A stretch of 64,000 bases of DNA from the NCBI GenBank assembly GCA_022843625.1, contig JALHNH010000038.1, positions 1-64,000 on the forward strand. The letters are read 5' to 3'. Each line of letters begins with the position of its first letter. The first letter of the stretch is position 1. Origin of the DNA: Bryobacter sp. (GTDB taxonomy: Bacteria > Acidobacteriota > Terriglobia > Bryobacterales > Bryobacteraceae). The notes below the pieces were generated by a model. It was given only the letters and a program-made list of their open reading frames with translations. It was not told the DNA's origin and made no database searches. The translations under genes were made by a program, and so were the position numbers. Positions 16,953-25,093 of the stretch are shown piece after piece.

Positions 16953-18008
16953 ATGACCGTTAAAATCAATACCAAAAGCCTTGCTTATGTGGATACCGAA
17001 GGGCTAAAGAGTCTGGCCCACCAGAGGGGCGAGTGTCTAACTGTGTTGCTGCCGGCGACGCATCCCGGTGCACCGGAGGGAGATAAACTGACCGAGTTGA
17101 AGAGTCTGTTGAAGGGGCAGGGGATCGGTGCTGATGTTTCGAGGCAAATAGTAGCGGAACTTGAGTTGCACAACCTTGCAGGTGGCGGGCCAGGGATTGT
17201 TTTGTTTGCCCGAAGGGATTCTGTAGAAGTTTACCGGGCTAAAGTTGAGGCCGCAAAAGTAGTTGCCGGTGACCGTTTCTTCCTCTTGCCGGTGCTTGGT
17301 GATGCGCGTTTGACCCATCGAATCTTCATTTTAGGGTTGAGCAAGAAGGTTCTGCGGCTGTTGCAGTTTGAAGATGGGGAGTGCCAGAGTCTTGAATTGC
17401 CAGCGGGAATGCCTGCGAGTCTTGAGGAGTCTCGCGGAGTAGATGCTGGCGATACGAAGATGAAAAATCATGCCCCTGGAGGAGTTGGTTCGGTACGTTT
17501 TGGGACTTCTGCTGCGGATGAAGATCAAGAGCGGCATCTAGAGCATTGGTTCAGCAGGGTGGACGAGGGAATTGCCAAGGTAGCGGGCAGCGAGCCTGTG
17601 TTGCTGATGGGGCTTGAGGATGAGCTGGCAGCGTTTCGACGTGCTGCGAAGCGGTCTTCGTTGATGGAAGGCCATATTGAACATGGAATCAAAGACTTTT
17701 CACTGGGTGAAATCGCCCATTGGGCGGGTGAATGCGCGCAAGAGGTGCAAGTCAGAGAAGCCCTGAAAGCTCTTGACCGGATTCGGGAATGGAAAGACCG
17801 AAAGCTGGTGGTGACCGATAGCGAGGAAGTGAATCAGGCCGCCATCGAAGGCCGTGTTCAAGTTCTTTGTATTGGCGTCGATTGGGAGCAGGAAGAGTTG
17901 GTCAACTTGGCAGTGACCGAGACCTTGTGCCATGGCGGAGAAGTGTTTGCAGTGACTGGCGGGGTAATGTCGCAGGGTTGTCCGTCCGCTGCGTTGCTTC
18001 GGTATTAG
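16953..18008 (+). CDS. Bacterial eRF1/Vms1-like protein (bacterial archaeo-eukaryotic release factor family)
   Basis: 351-aa protein. The middle and C-terminal parts resemble the bacterial relatives of archaeal/eukaryotic release factor eRF1: an LEHWFSRVDEGIAKV helix, EPVLLMGLEDELAAFRRAAK, then an L7Ae-like end with AIEGRVQVLCIGVD. Eukaryotic Vms1 cleaves peptidyl-tRNA on stalled ribosomes, and bacterial members are suspected of ribosome rescue, but this is untested here. I remember a His-Gly-rich loop before the LExxF helix in related proteins; here that stretch reads FGTSAADEDQ, so catalysis is doubtful. GGAG at 16941-16944 supports the ATG. The UspA gene follows after 13 bp. Confidence 0.6.
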   Translation: MTVKINTKSLAYVDTEGLKSLAHQRGECLTVLLPATHPGAPEGDKLTELKSLLKGQGIGADVSRQIVAELELHNLAGGGPGIVLFARRDSVEVYRAKVEAAKVVAGDRFFLLPVLGDARLTHRIFILGLSKKVLRLLQFEDGECQSLELPAGMPASLEESRGVDAGDTKMKNHAPGGVGSVRFGTSAADEDQERHLEHWFSRVDEGIAKVAGSEPVLLMGLEDELAAFRRAAKRSSLMEGHIEHGIKDFSLGEIAHWAGECAQEVQVREALKALDRIREWKDRKLVVTDSEEVNQAAIEGRVQVLCIGVDWEQEELVNLAVTETLCHGGEVFAVTGGVMSQGCPSAALLRY

Positions 18009-18021
18009 CGGAGGCTTAGAG

Positions 18022-18900
18022 ATGAAGATCCTACTGGCGGTGGATTGTTCCCACGGCAGTGAAGAGCTTGTAGCTGAAGTGTTGCAGCAAGCCTGGCCGA
18101 TGGGGGCGCAGTTCGATGTTTTGCATGTGAGCGAACCAGTTCACACCTGGACGCAGGCTTTGCCTATGGATGCATTGAATGCCAAAGCTCACGAAGTGGT
18201 GAACGATGCAGTCTTTGCGTTTTCAGGACGAGGATGGAGTTGTGATCGATACTTCCGGGAAGGTGACGCGAAGAAGGAGATTCTCCAATTCGCCGAGGAA
18301 TCTCATCCGGATCTGATTATTTTGGGAGCGAGAAGAAGGTCCAACACCAGCCGATTTTTGATGGGCAGTGTGTCGACCTCGGTGATGCGTCATGCAAAGT
18401 GTTCTGTTCAGATTGTTCGTGCCCGTGCACATGATTTCAGGGCGGAACGGAGCTACCGGATACTCCTTGCTACGGACGGATCGGATCAGGCACTGAAGGC
18501 TGCGGAGGCTGTGGCCGCAAGAACGACCAAACACGGGACGGAAATTTTAGTGGTTAGTGTAGTGGAGCTGATTCTGCCGCCAACGCTTACGTTGATGAAA
18601 CCCGGCGATTCTGGATTTCCTCCCGACAGCGAAGACTTCAACGAAGCAAAAAACGAGGCGCATGGGAATACAAGGCGGGCCGTTCAAATCTTGTCACAGA
18701 ATTGTCCACATGTTAGCGAGGCGATCCTCATCGTGTCCAGCGGCGCAAAAAGCGCCATCCTCGAAGAAGCGGAGCGATGGGATGCCGACTGCATTTTTGT
18801 TGGTTCGCACGGGCGTCGCGGGCTGGACCGTTTCCTGTTGGGCAGTGTCTCCGAGGCGATTGCCACACATGCCAAATGCAGCGTAGAAGTTGTCCGCTAA
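18022..18900 (+). CDS. Tandem universal stress protein (two UspA domains)
   Basis: 292-aa protein of two UspA domains (about 1-135 and 150-292). Each ends with the ATP-binding glycine pattern: GARRRSNTSRFLMGSVS followed by HAKCSVQIVR, and GSHGRRGLDRFLLGSVS followed by HAKCSVEVVR. Both domains keep the G-2X-G-9X-G(S) spacing, so both could bind ATP. UspA proteins help survival in starvation, oxidative or membrane stress. GGAGG about 7 bases before the ATG supports the start. It is co-transcribed with the eRF1-like gene by position. Confidence 0.92.
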   Translation: MKILLAVDCSHGSEELVAEVLQQAWPMGAQFDVLHVSEPVHTWTQALPMDALNAKAHEVVNDAVFAFSGRGWSCDRYFREGDAKKEILQFAEESHPDLIILGARRRSNTSRFLMGSVSTSVMRHAKCSVQIVRARAHDFRAERSYRILLATDGSDQALKAAEAVAARTTKHGTEILVVSVVELILPPTLTLMKPGDSGFPPDSEDFNEAKNEAHGNTRRAVQILSQNCPHVSEAILIVSSGAKSAILEEAERWDADCIFVGSHGRRGLDRFLLGSVSEAIATHAKCSVEVVR

Positions 18901-19011
18901 GGCCAGCCGGATCAACGGGTTCAAAAAAGGCCAAGGCTCAAATCCCGGCGTAAACGCTGTAGGGAAATGGTGCCAAGGCCTTTAATTTTGTCGTAGAGCT
19001 TTTTCCTCGGT

Positions 19012-19539
19012 TTACATCTTCATCTTGCTGAGAGGTTGCCGCTGGTGCATGCTCGACATGGCAGCAAGATGGATGCGGATGCTAGCCGCGAGACTTTCTA
19101 CTTTCTTCGCGTTTGGCGCATTACTTTGCAGTTCGTTTTCAAGCAAAGTGAGTTGAGAGCCGAGTTCGGCATGGTGGGTTTCCATCTTTTGCATCATGTT
19201 GTCCTTTTGTGAGTTCATTTTTGAGCTCATGGTCTGCATGTGCTCCTGGTGGTGTCGTTGCATCTGGTCGAAGCTGCGACGAGTTTCCGCCACGGCGCTT
19301 CGCGAGAAATCCAGATTCAGGATGGTTGATTTAGCCGATTGCGTTTCCAGTGCTTTGGCGAAATTAGCCATGTTGGTGTGATAAGCCATCGCAAGGATGT
19401 GATGCGGCTCGTTTGCCATCATTGCATGGCGCTTGTGCATTTCAGCTGTTGGGCTGTCGTGCTGAATCGTAGCGGCCATGGCGAGCAGCCCGGCGAGTAC
19501 GACTGGAATAGAAAGTCTAAACAATAACGAAATATTCAT
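19012..19539 (-). CDS. Exported Met/His-rich helical protein, function unknown
   Basis: 175-aa protein starting at ATG ending 19539, one base after the stop of the BON-domain lipoprotein. An N-terminal hydrophobic signal (LSIPVVLAGLLAMAA) is followed by a protein rich in Met and His (HKRHAMMANEPHH, RHHQEHMQTMSSKMN, MHQRQPLSKMKM) and probably all helical. Met/His-rich periplasmic helical proteins often bind copper or other metals (CnrX/CpxP-like), so metal binding is a plausible guess. I do not recognise a family. Confidence 0.65.
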   Translation of the reverse strand: MNISLLFRLSIPVVLAGLLAMAATIQHDSPTAEMHKRHAMMANEPHHILAMAYHTNMANFAKALETQSAKSTILNLDFSRSAVAETRRSFDQMQRHHQEHMQTMSSKMNSQKDNMMQKMETHHAELGSQLTLLENELQSNAPNAKKVESLAASIRIHLAAMSSMHQRQPLSKMKM

Positions 19540-19540
19540 G

Positions 19541-20089
19541 TTAGTTGGATGAAGTTGCTTTCTGTCCCTTGACTTGAAGTTCATTGACTACCTGTTTGAC
19601 GTTAGGAACTTCTGATGCAAGGGTTTCCGTTTGCGAGCGCAATTGCTGGGAACTTACTTCACCGGAAAGCGTAACGACGTTGTTTTTAACGCTAAATTTT
19701 ACGATGTCCTGGAGTTTCCTGCTGATCAGAGCGGCTTTGAGGTTGCTCTCGATTCCATTGTCCAGTGCGGAGTTAAACTGCTTGGCATCTGCTGCATTGT
19801 CAGGGGGGATGACAGCAATTTCGTTGGCAACGACCTGTTCGCCTGCTATGGATTTGGCAATCGAAGCGGCCTGGGCCTTATCGCTTTCGGCATTCACGTG
19901 CCCGCCTAAGGTGACAACGCCTTTGGTGCGGTCTTGGGCAACTGTAACGTCTTTGAGGTTTGCGAGATCGAGGGATTGCTTGAGGCTGTCCTTGACGTCG
20001 GCGGATTGAGTTGGGGCGGTAGCGCAACTAAGAGTGATCAGTGCCACTGAGAGTGTTGCGGAGAGTAAATAGAGTTTGGATGCTTTCAT
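19541..20089 (-). CDS. BON-domain lipoprotein
   Basis: 182-aa protein with a lipoprotein signal (LITLSCATAP; lipid Cys at about residue 22). Two BON domains follow, about 30-95 (VTVAQDRTKGVVTLGGHVNAE) and 110-175 (VKFSVKNNVVTLSGEVSS). BON domains, as in OsmY and BamE-associated proteins, bind phospholipid membranes and are typical of osmotic-stress proteins. First gene of a two-gene minus-strand operon with the Met/His-rich protein. It is divergent from the YflT-type gene across a 212-bp intergenic region. Confidence 0.88.
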   Translation of the reverse strand: MKASKLYLLSATLSVALITLSCATAPTQSADVKDSLKQSLDLANLKDVTVAQDRTKGVVTLGGHVNAESDKAQAASIAKSIAGEQVVANEIAVIPPDNAADAKQFNSALDNGIESNLKAALISRKLQDIVKFSVKNNVVTLSGEVSSQQLRSQTETLASEVPNVKQVVNELQVKGQKATSSN

Positions 20090-20301
20090 TGGATTCTTTC
20101 TGACTTTTCAGTGTCAATAACTAAAGAGCAGTCTGACGGCCAATCGAAAGAAATGGCGTGAAATCGTTGGCTGGCAAGTTTTGATGGCAACCGTATTTCG
20201 TCAGTCGACCATGGGTGGTCATCGGCGTTTTGGCTGTAGTGCCGGGAGTCGAGTAATTCGAAGGGTTTAGGGGTGGTGACGCACGTGCAAACAAGGGAGG
20301 C
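20090..20301. promoter_or_regulatory. Intergenic control region between the BON lipoprotein and YflT-type genes
   Basis: 212-bp divergent spacer, the longest non-coding stretch in the window. It contains a short inverted repeat (GACCA at 20207-20211, TGGTC at 20216-20220, 4-nt spacer) that could be an operator. I see no convincing consensus promoter on either strand. Confidence 0.35.
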
Positions 20302-20862
20302 ATGGTTCACAAAACGGTAGCCGTGTTTGGGATTTATCAAACGAAAGAACAGGCCGAGACAGGCATCGATGATCTGCTTACCGCCGGGTTTTCGAACGAC
20401 GACATTTCAGTACTACTTCCAGACATCAATAGCTCAAGACCATTTGCTCATGAGAAAAACACCAAGGCGCCAGAGGGTGCGACGGCAGGGGTTGCCAGCG
20501 GGGGAATGCTTGGTGCGACATTTGGCTTGTTGGCTGGTATTGGGGTGTTTGCGATTCCGGGGATTGGACCGCTGATTGTGGCCGGGCCGATCATTGCTGC
20601 GCTTGCCGGCATGGGTGCCGGAGGGGCACTTGGCGGCGTCATTGGGGCCCTGGTTGGTATGGGAATACCGGAATATGAGGCTAAGCGCTACGAAGGCCGG
20701 ATTCAGGAAGGCGGAGTTCTCCTTTCTGTTCATTGCGACAGCGCATCCAGAATTTCAAGAGCCAAGAATTTGCTTCGGCATACGGGAGCTCAAGACATTT
20801 CTTCGTCTGGCGAAGCCAGCGCGGAATACCCGGCGAGTAGCCAGGTCGCACTGCACCACTAA
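20302..20862 (+). CDS. YflT/GSP17M-like stress protein with glycine-zipper membrane segment
   Basis: 186-aa protein. The N-terminal ~45 residues (TVAVFGIYQTKEQAETGIDDLLTAGFSNDDISVL) match the general-stress-protein-17M/YflT fold. A long Gly/Ala-rich hydrophobic middle (about 65-125, with repeated GxxxG as in AGMGAGGALGGVIGALVG) probably inserts into a membrane. The C-terminal part (EGGVLLSVHCDS) resembles the second half of the same fold. Likely general stress function. The ribosome-binding GGGAGG lies only one base before the ATG, unusually close. A strong hairpin terminator follows. Confidence 0.75.
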   Translation: MVHKTVAVFGIYQTKEQAETGIDDLLTAGFSNDDISVLLPDINSSRPFAHEKNTKAPEGATAGVASGGMLGATFGLLAGIGVFAIPGIGPLIVAGPIIAALAGMGAGGALGGVIGALVGMGIPEYEAKRYEGRIQEGGVLLSVHCDSASRISRAKNLLRHTGAQDISSSGEASAEYPASSQVALHH

Positions 20863-20871
20863 ATATGTGCG

Positions 20872-20906
20872 GGGCTGGTGGATGCGAATCTACCAGCCCA
20901 TTTTTT
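20872..20906 (+). terminator. Intrinsic terminator or attenuator just upstream of csbD
   Basis: A 12-bp stem with one G-U pair (20872-20883 with 20888-20899), a GCGA loop, then A and six T residues. It lies after the YflT-type stop and only 17 bp before the CsbD start codon. There is no room for a promoter between the hairpin and csbD, so the downstream genes must be reached by read-through or from a start site inside or before the hairpin. Confidence 0.75.
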
Positions 20907-20923
20907 ACACAAAAGGAACAATC

Positions 20924-21103
20924 ATGAAATCAAGTACAAAAGATCAAATGCAGGGAACGGTTGCGGAAGCTGCCGGCGCAGTCAAGCAAAAAGCGGGAGA
21001 AGTAATGGGCAATAAAAAGCTTGAGATGCAAGGAATGAAGCAAAAGCTCGAAGGCAAAGTTCAGAAGACAGTAGGAAAAATCGAGAAAGCCGCAGGCAAA
21101 TAG
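20924..21103 (+). CDS. CsbD-family stress protein
   Basis: 59-aa lysine-rich, highly charged protein with the CsbD pattern: KDQMQGTVAEAAGAVKQKAGEVMGNKKLEMQGMKQKLEGKVQ. CsbD is a small helical general-stress protein controlled by alternative sigma factors in Bacillus; its molecular role is unknown. The ATG at 20924 has AAGGA at 20913-20917 with 6-base spacing. It leads a run of short membrane-protein genes and the P-type ATPase. Confidence 0.9.
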   Translation: MKSSTKDQMQGTVAEAAGAVKQKAGEVMGNKKLEMQGMKQKLEGKVQKTVGKIEKAAGK

Positions 21104-21104
21104 A

Positions 21105-21317
21105 ATGGGCAAAGTGGCAGGAATCATACTGATCGCACTTGGACTCGCAGCTGTCATCTGGGGCGGATTCACTTATACGACCCGGAAAACTGTGATCGAT
21201 CTGGGCCCTATCCAGGCTACAAGTGATCAAAAGCATACAGTGCCATTGCCTCCTATTGCAGGAGCGGTCGCGATGGTCGCCGGGATCGCATTAATTGTTG
21301 TCAGCTCGAAGCAGTAA
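21105..21317 (+). CDS. Small two-helix membrane protein (DUF3185-like)
   Basis: 70-aa protein with two hydrophobic helices (about 4-22 and 50-67) joined by a short loop with VIDLGPIQAT and HTVPLPPIAG. This pattern is common in small conserved membrane proteins of stress-related clusters and resembles DUF3185; the family name is tentative. It starts one base after the csbD stop. Confidence 0.75.
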   Translation: MGKVAGIILIALGLAAVIWGGFTYTTRKTVIDLGPIQATSDQKHTVPLPPIAGAVAMVAGIALIVVSSKQ

Positions 21318-21332
21318 GAAAGAAAACTACAA

Positions 21333-21488
21333 ATGTTACTACTAATTATTGTACTGGTATTGTTGTTTGGCGGAGGCGCCGGGTATTATGGCCACAGCCG
21401 TTACGGATTTGGAGGAGGAGCGGGTATCGGTTTAGGTACGGTACTGATGATCTTGCTGATCGCCTATCTGCTTGGCATAGTCCGCTGA
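21333..21488 (+). CDS. Very small membrane protein (DUF3309-like)
   Basis: 51-aa protein. Two hydrophobic helices flank a Gly/Tyr/His turn (GAGYYGHSRYGFGGGAG), the layout of DUF3309 proteins. It starts 15 bp after the two-helix membrane protein. Its stop TGA at 21486-21488 overlaps an in-frame CTG of the P-type ATPase reading frame (CTGA). Confidence 0.75.
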   Translation: MLLLIIVLVLLFGGGAGYYGHSRYGFGGGAGIGLGTVLMILLIAYLLGIVR

Positions 21489-21547
21489 AAGATTCTACGG
21501 CTATTCCCAAGAGGTCAGGGCTATCGAGTGCCGAGGCCACGGAGCAA

Positions 21548-24052
21548 ATGTCGAAGTTTGGATTTAATGAACTGCCATCTTCGAAGGCGCGCTCCACATT
21601 CAGGATCGCCCTTGGTGTAATGCGGGAGCCAATGCTGCTGCTTCTTCTTGCTTGTGGCATTACCTATTTATGGCTGGGCAGCGAGCAGGAGGCTATTATC
21701 CTGCTCGTTTTTGTTGTTGTCGTTATCGTCACTACGCTGTATCAGGAGCGCAAGACGGAACGTGCGCTAGAGGCCTTACGCGACTTGTCGAGCCCAAGGG
21801 CGCTGGTGATGCGTGATGGCAAACGGCAGCGGATTGCCGGAAGAGATGTTGTGCCGGGAGATTTGATGGTGTTGGCTGAAGGGGACCGCATCGCTGCGGA
21901 CGGCGTATTGTATTCAGCTACAAATCTTTCAACTGACGAATCGCTGTTGACAGGCGAATCGGTTCCGGTGAGGAAGCAAGCGGTGGAGCAGGAGTTGGCA
22001 ATGGGTACGCCTGGGGGCGACGACCTGCCGTTTGTCTTCTCTGGAACGCTTGTTGTTCGTGGTAGCGGTCTGATGGTAGCCAAATCGACCGGCATTCATA
22101 CTGAGATTGGAAAGATTGGTAAGTCGCTACGAGAGGTGGAGCAGGAGCCGACGCTGGTAGAGCGCGACACCAAGCAGATGGTGAAACGGCTGGCGATCGG
22201 GGCAATCCTATTATGCGGTTCGCTGGCGGTGTTCTACGGATTGACGCGTGGGGATTGGCTTCAGGGAGTGTTGTCGTCGTTGACGCTTGCGATGGCTATT
22301 CTGCCCGAAGAATTGCCCGTTGTGATGACCGTATTTTTGGCTCTCGGGGTATGGCGGATGTCGAAGAACAAGGTTCTGACCAGGCGAACGGCAGCGATTG
22401 AAATGCTTGGAGCCTGCACTGTTTTGTGTGTCGACAAAACTGGCACACTTACGATGAATCAGATGGCGGTGAGTCGCTTGTTTGTGGATGGCGAGAGTGT
22501 TGACCCGTCTGTTTCGATTCCGGAAAAGTTTCACGAACTTGTCGAGTTTTCGATGCTGGCAAGCCAGGTGGACCCGTTTGATCCGATGGATCGCGCTATA
22601 CGGCGCATGGGGGAAGATGTGCTGAAAGGTACCGTGCACCTGCATGGGGATTGGACAGCCGTTCGCGAATATCCGTTGAGCAAGGATTTACTTGCGATAT
22701 CGGAAGTGTGGGTTTCTCCCGGAGCGGGGGAGTTTGTGATTGCAACCAAGGGTGCGCCCGAGGCTGTAGGGGATTTGTGCCACCTATCACCTGATGCAAC
22801 GGCGAAGTTGGATGCGAGTGTTGCACAGATGGCTGACGAGGGTTTGCGTGTGCTGGGTGTTGCTAAATCGCAGTCGGGGAAACCGGAACTGCCAGCGGAT
22901 GTGCATGATCTTGGCTTTCAGCTGCTGGGCCTGGTGGCGCTTAAAGACCCTGTGAGGCCGGAAGTAGCAGGGGCCATCGCCGAGTGTCAGGCTGCCGGGA
23001 TTCGCGTGGTTATGATCACTGGGGATAATGCCGGTACGGCCCTTAGCATCGCGCATCAGATTGGACTGGAAGTGGGCAGCGGGGCGATTACCGGCCCGGA
23101 ACTGGCAGCGATGGATCCCGAGGTGCTGCGGCAGCGGGTTGTAAATACGAATGTTTTTGCCCGTGCGGTGCCAGACCAGAAACTGCAACTGGTAAGGGCA
23201 CTTCAGGGCAATGGCGAGATTGTGGCGATGACCGGTGACGGGGTCAACGACGCTCCAGCGCTCAAGGCGGCACAGATCGGGATTGCGATGGGTATGAGAG
23301 GGACCGATGTTGCTCGTGAGGCTTCAGATCTTGTTTTGCTTGAGGACGATTTTACGTCTATTGTAAAAGCAGTTGGCTTGGGGCGCAGGATCTATGACAA
23401 CTTGAAGAAGGCGATGGCGTACACTTTTGCCATTCATGTGCCGATCGCCGGACTCTCGCTATGTGCGGTGATCTTTCGCTGGCCGCTGATACTTGAGCCT
23501 GTCCATGTGGCGTTTCTTGAACTGATCATCGACCCGGCCTGCTCGATCGTGTTTGAAGCCGAGCCTGCGGAGGCGAATCTGATGCAGCGGCCACCAAGGG
23601 ACGCTAGTGAGCATCTCTTCCAAAGAAGTGCCATCCTGATGAGCATGCTGCAGGGATTTGGGGTTCTCCTAATCCTTCTCTGTATTTTTGGGGTGGCTCT
23701 GTATCGAGGTCAGAGTACAAACGACGCGCGGGCGCTTACCTTTGCTTCGCTTGTGCTAGCCAATATTGCACTGATCGTAACGAACCGGTCCTGGTCACTG
23801 AGTCTTATTGGGATTTTGAAACAGCCCAACGCTGCCATGTGGTGGGTGACTGGGGGGGCGATTGTGTTTCTTGGCCTTGTTCTGTATGTCCCAATGTTGC
23901 GGAATCTCTTTCACTTCAGCACGCTGCACGTGGATGATCTGGCGATTTGTTTTGGCGCCGGACTTGCCAGCCTGGGCTGGCTGGAAGCACTTAAAGCTTA
24001 CCGGCTCAGTCATGAAGTGATACCAAGTTTAGAACCGAGGATAATCGTATGA
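21548..24052 (+). CDS. Cation-transporting P-type ATPase (P2/P3 class)
   Basis: 834 aa from the first standard start. Actuator motif TGES at 135-138, membrane motif PEELP at 253-257, phosphorylation motif DKTGT with Asp296, hinge motif GDGVNDAPALK, then the C-terminal membrane helices. Ion specificity, probably Ca2+, H+ or another cation, is not settled. In-frame sequence upstream of the ATG (21518-21547) reads GLSSAEATEQ, which is the conserved cation-ATPase N-terminal motif. The true start is therefore probably further upstream at a non-standard codon (ATT 21503 or CTG 21485), or the N-terminus is damaged. ATGA overlap with the next gene. Confidence 0.92.
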   Translation: MSKFGFNELPSSKARSTFRIALGVMREPMLLLLLACGITYLWLGSEQEAIILLVFVVVVIVTTLYQERKTERALEALRDLSSPRALVMRDGKRQRIAGRDVVPGDLMVLAEGDRIAADGVLYSATNLSTDESLLTGESVPVRKQAVEQELAMGTPGGDDLPFVFSGTLVVRGSGLMVAKSTGIHTEIGKIGKSLREVEQEPTLVERDTKQMVKRLAIGAILLCGSLAVFYGLTRGDWLQGVLSSLTLAMAILPEELPVVMTVFLALGVWRMSKNKVLTRRTAAIEMLGACTVLCVDKTGTLTMNQMAVSRLFVDGESVDPSVSIPEKFHELVEFSMLASQVDPFDPMDRAIRRMGEDVLKGTVHLHGDWTAVREYPLSKDLLAISEVWVSPGAGEFVIATKGAPEAVGDLCHLSPDATAKLDASVAQMADEGLRVLGVAKSQSGKPELPADVHDLGFQLLGLVALKDPVRPEVAGAIAECQAAGIRVVMITGDNAGTALSIAHQIGLEVGSGAITGPELAAMDPEVLRQRVVNTNVFARAVPDQKLQLVRALQGNGEIVAMTGDGVNDAPALKAAQIGIAMGMRGTDVAREASDLVLLEDDFTSIVKAVGLGRRIYDNLKKAMAYTFAIHVPIAGLSLCAVIFRWPLILEPVHVAFLELIIDPACSIVFEAEPAEANLMQRPPRDASEHLFQRSAILMSMLQGFGVLLILLCIFGVALYRGQSTNDARALTFASLVLANIALIVTNRSWSLSLIGILKQPNAAMWWVTGGAIVFLGLVLYVPMLRNLFHFSTLHVDDLAICFGAGLASLGWLEALKAYRLSHEVIPSLEPRIIV

Positions 24053-25056
24053 TTATGACTGACCAAAGCCGGCGCGTGAGGCTTGTAGCCGTTCCCGAGG
24101 GATTACCCAAGGAGACTGATTTTCTTGTTGAGGAGCATGCCGCACCCGAATGCCCTCTGGATGGATTGTTGGTGAAAACCCGGTATCTGTCTGTGGACCC
24201 GTACCTTCGTGGACGCATCGCAGGGAAGAAAACTTATGTGGATCCGATTCCAGTGGGCAATGTGATGGAGAGTGGTTGTGTGGGAGAGGTGGTGGCCTCT
24301 CGCAACGGTGAATTTCGAGTGGGTGAGATGGTGGCCGGGCTGTGGGCCTGGCAGGATTATGTTGGGGTTGATGCGGGCAAAGTTCAGCGAATCGATGCGG
24401 CTGAGGCACCCGTGTCGACTGCCCTTGGGATCCTTGGGATGCCTGGGATGACGGCTTACTTTGGCTTTACCGAGTTGTGTTTGCCGAAAGCAGGGGAGAC
24501 TCTGGTTGTGTCTGGTGCCGCCGGTGCTGTGGGGTCTGCCGTTGGGCAGATTGCCAAGATTCTTGGCTGCCATGTCGTGGGTGTGGCTGGTACGGCCGAG
24601 AAGGTGGCGTATTTGAAGTCATTGGGTTTTGATGGTGCGGTGAATTACCGGACGGACAAGCCCTACGGAGAGACACTGGCTGCGCTTTGCCCCAATGGGA
24701 TCGATTGTTACTTCGACAACGTTGGCGGGGAGATGACCGATGCAGTTCTCGGGTTGATGAATACGCGGGGGCGAGTGGCGGTGTGCGGGCAGATTGCCTC
24801 TTATAACGACCGCAAGGAGGACATTGGGCATCGACCCTATACAGATATTCTGGTGAAGCAATTGCGGGTAGAGGGCTTTATCGTTTCTCGCTGGGGAGCG
24901 CGTTTTCCCGAGGGGAGGAAGCAGATGGCTGCCTGGTTGAAGGCCGGCTTGCTTCGATACGAGGAGACTGTTTACAAAGGGCTGGAGAGTGCGCCGCGAG
25001 CTTTTATCGGGTTGTTTGCTGGGGAGAATACGGGGAAGGCGCTGGTGGAGCTGTAG
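24049..25056 (+). CDS. NADP-dependent oxidoreductase, zinc-independent MDR family
   Basis: 335-aa medium-chain reductase of the leukotriene-B4-dehydrogenase/YfmJ/CurA type. The pattern VDPYLRGRI near the N-terminus is diagnostic of this subgroup. The nucleotide-binding strand is VVSGAAGAVGSAVGQIAK (GxGxxG-type AxxGxxG), with NVGGEMTDAVLGLM and RVAVCGQIASYN. No structural zinc Cys are present. These enzymes reduce alkenals and similar electrophiles with NADPH, consistent with detoxification in stress. The ATG overlaps the ATPase stop (ATGA), so it is co-translated with the ATPase. Confidence 0.92.
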   Translation: MIMTDQSRRVRLVAVPEGLPKETDFLVEEHAAPECPLDGLLVKTRYLSVDPYLRGRIAGKKTYVDPIPVGNVMESGCVGEVVASRNGEFRVGEMVAGLWAWQDYVGVDAGKVQRIDAAEAPVSTALGILGMPGMTAYFGFTELCLPKAGETLVVSGAAGAVGSAVGQIAKILGCHVVGVAGTAEKVAYLKSLGFDGAVNYRTDKPYGETLAALCPNGIDCYFDNVGGEMTDAVLGLMNTRGRVAVCGQIASYNDRKEDIGHRPYTDILVKQLRVEGFIVSRWGARFPEGRKQMAAWLKAGLLRYEETVYKGLESAPRAFIGLFAGENTGKALVEL

Positions 25057-25093
25057 CTGTTCCCGATTCAGATGTGAGAAGTTGGAAGTCGAT

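Noticed and set aside
18926..18983. Complementary AAAGGCC and GGCCTTT segments after the UspA gene as a terminator
   Set aside because: The arms are about 45 bases apart with internal mismatches and a poor T-run; not convincing.
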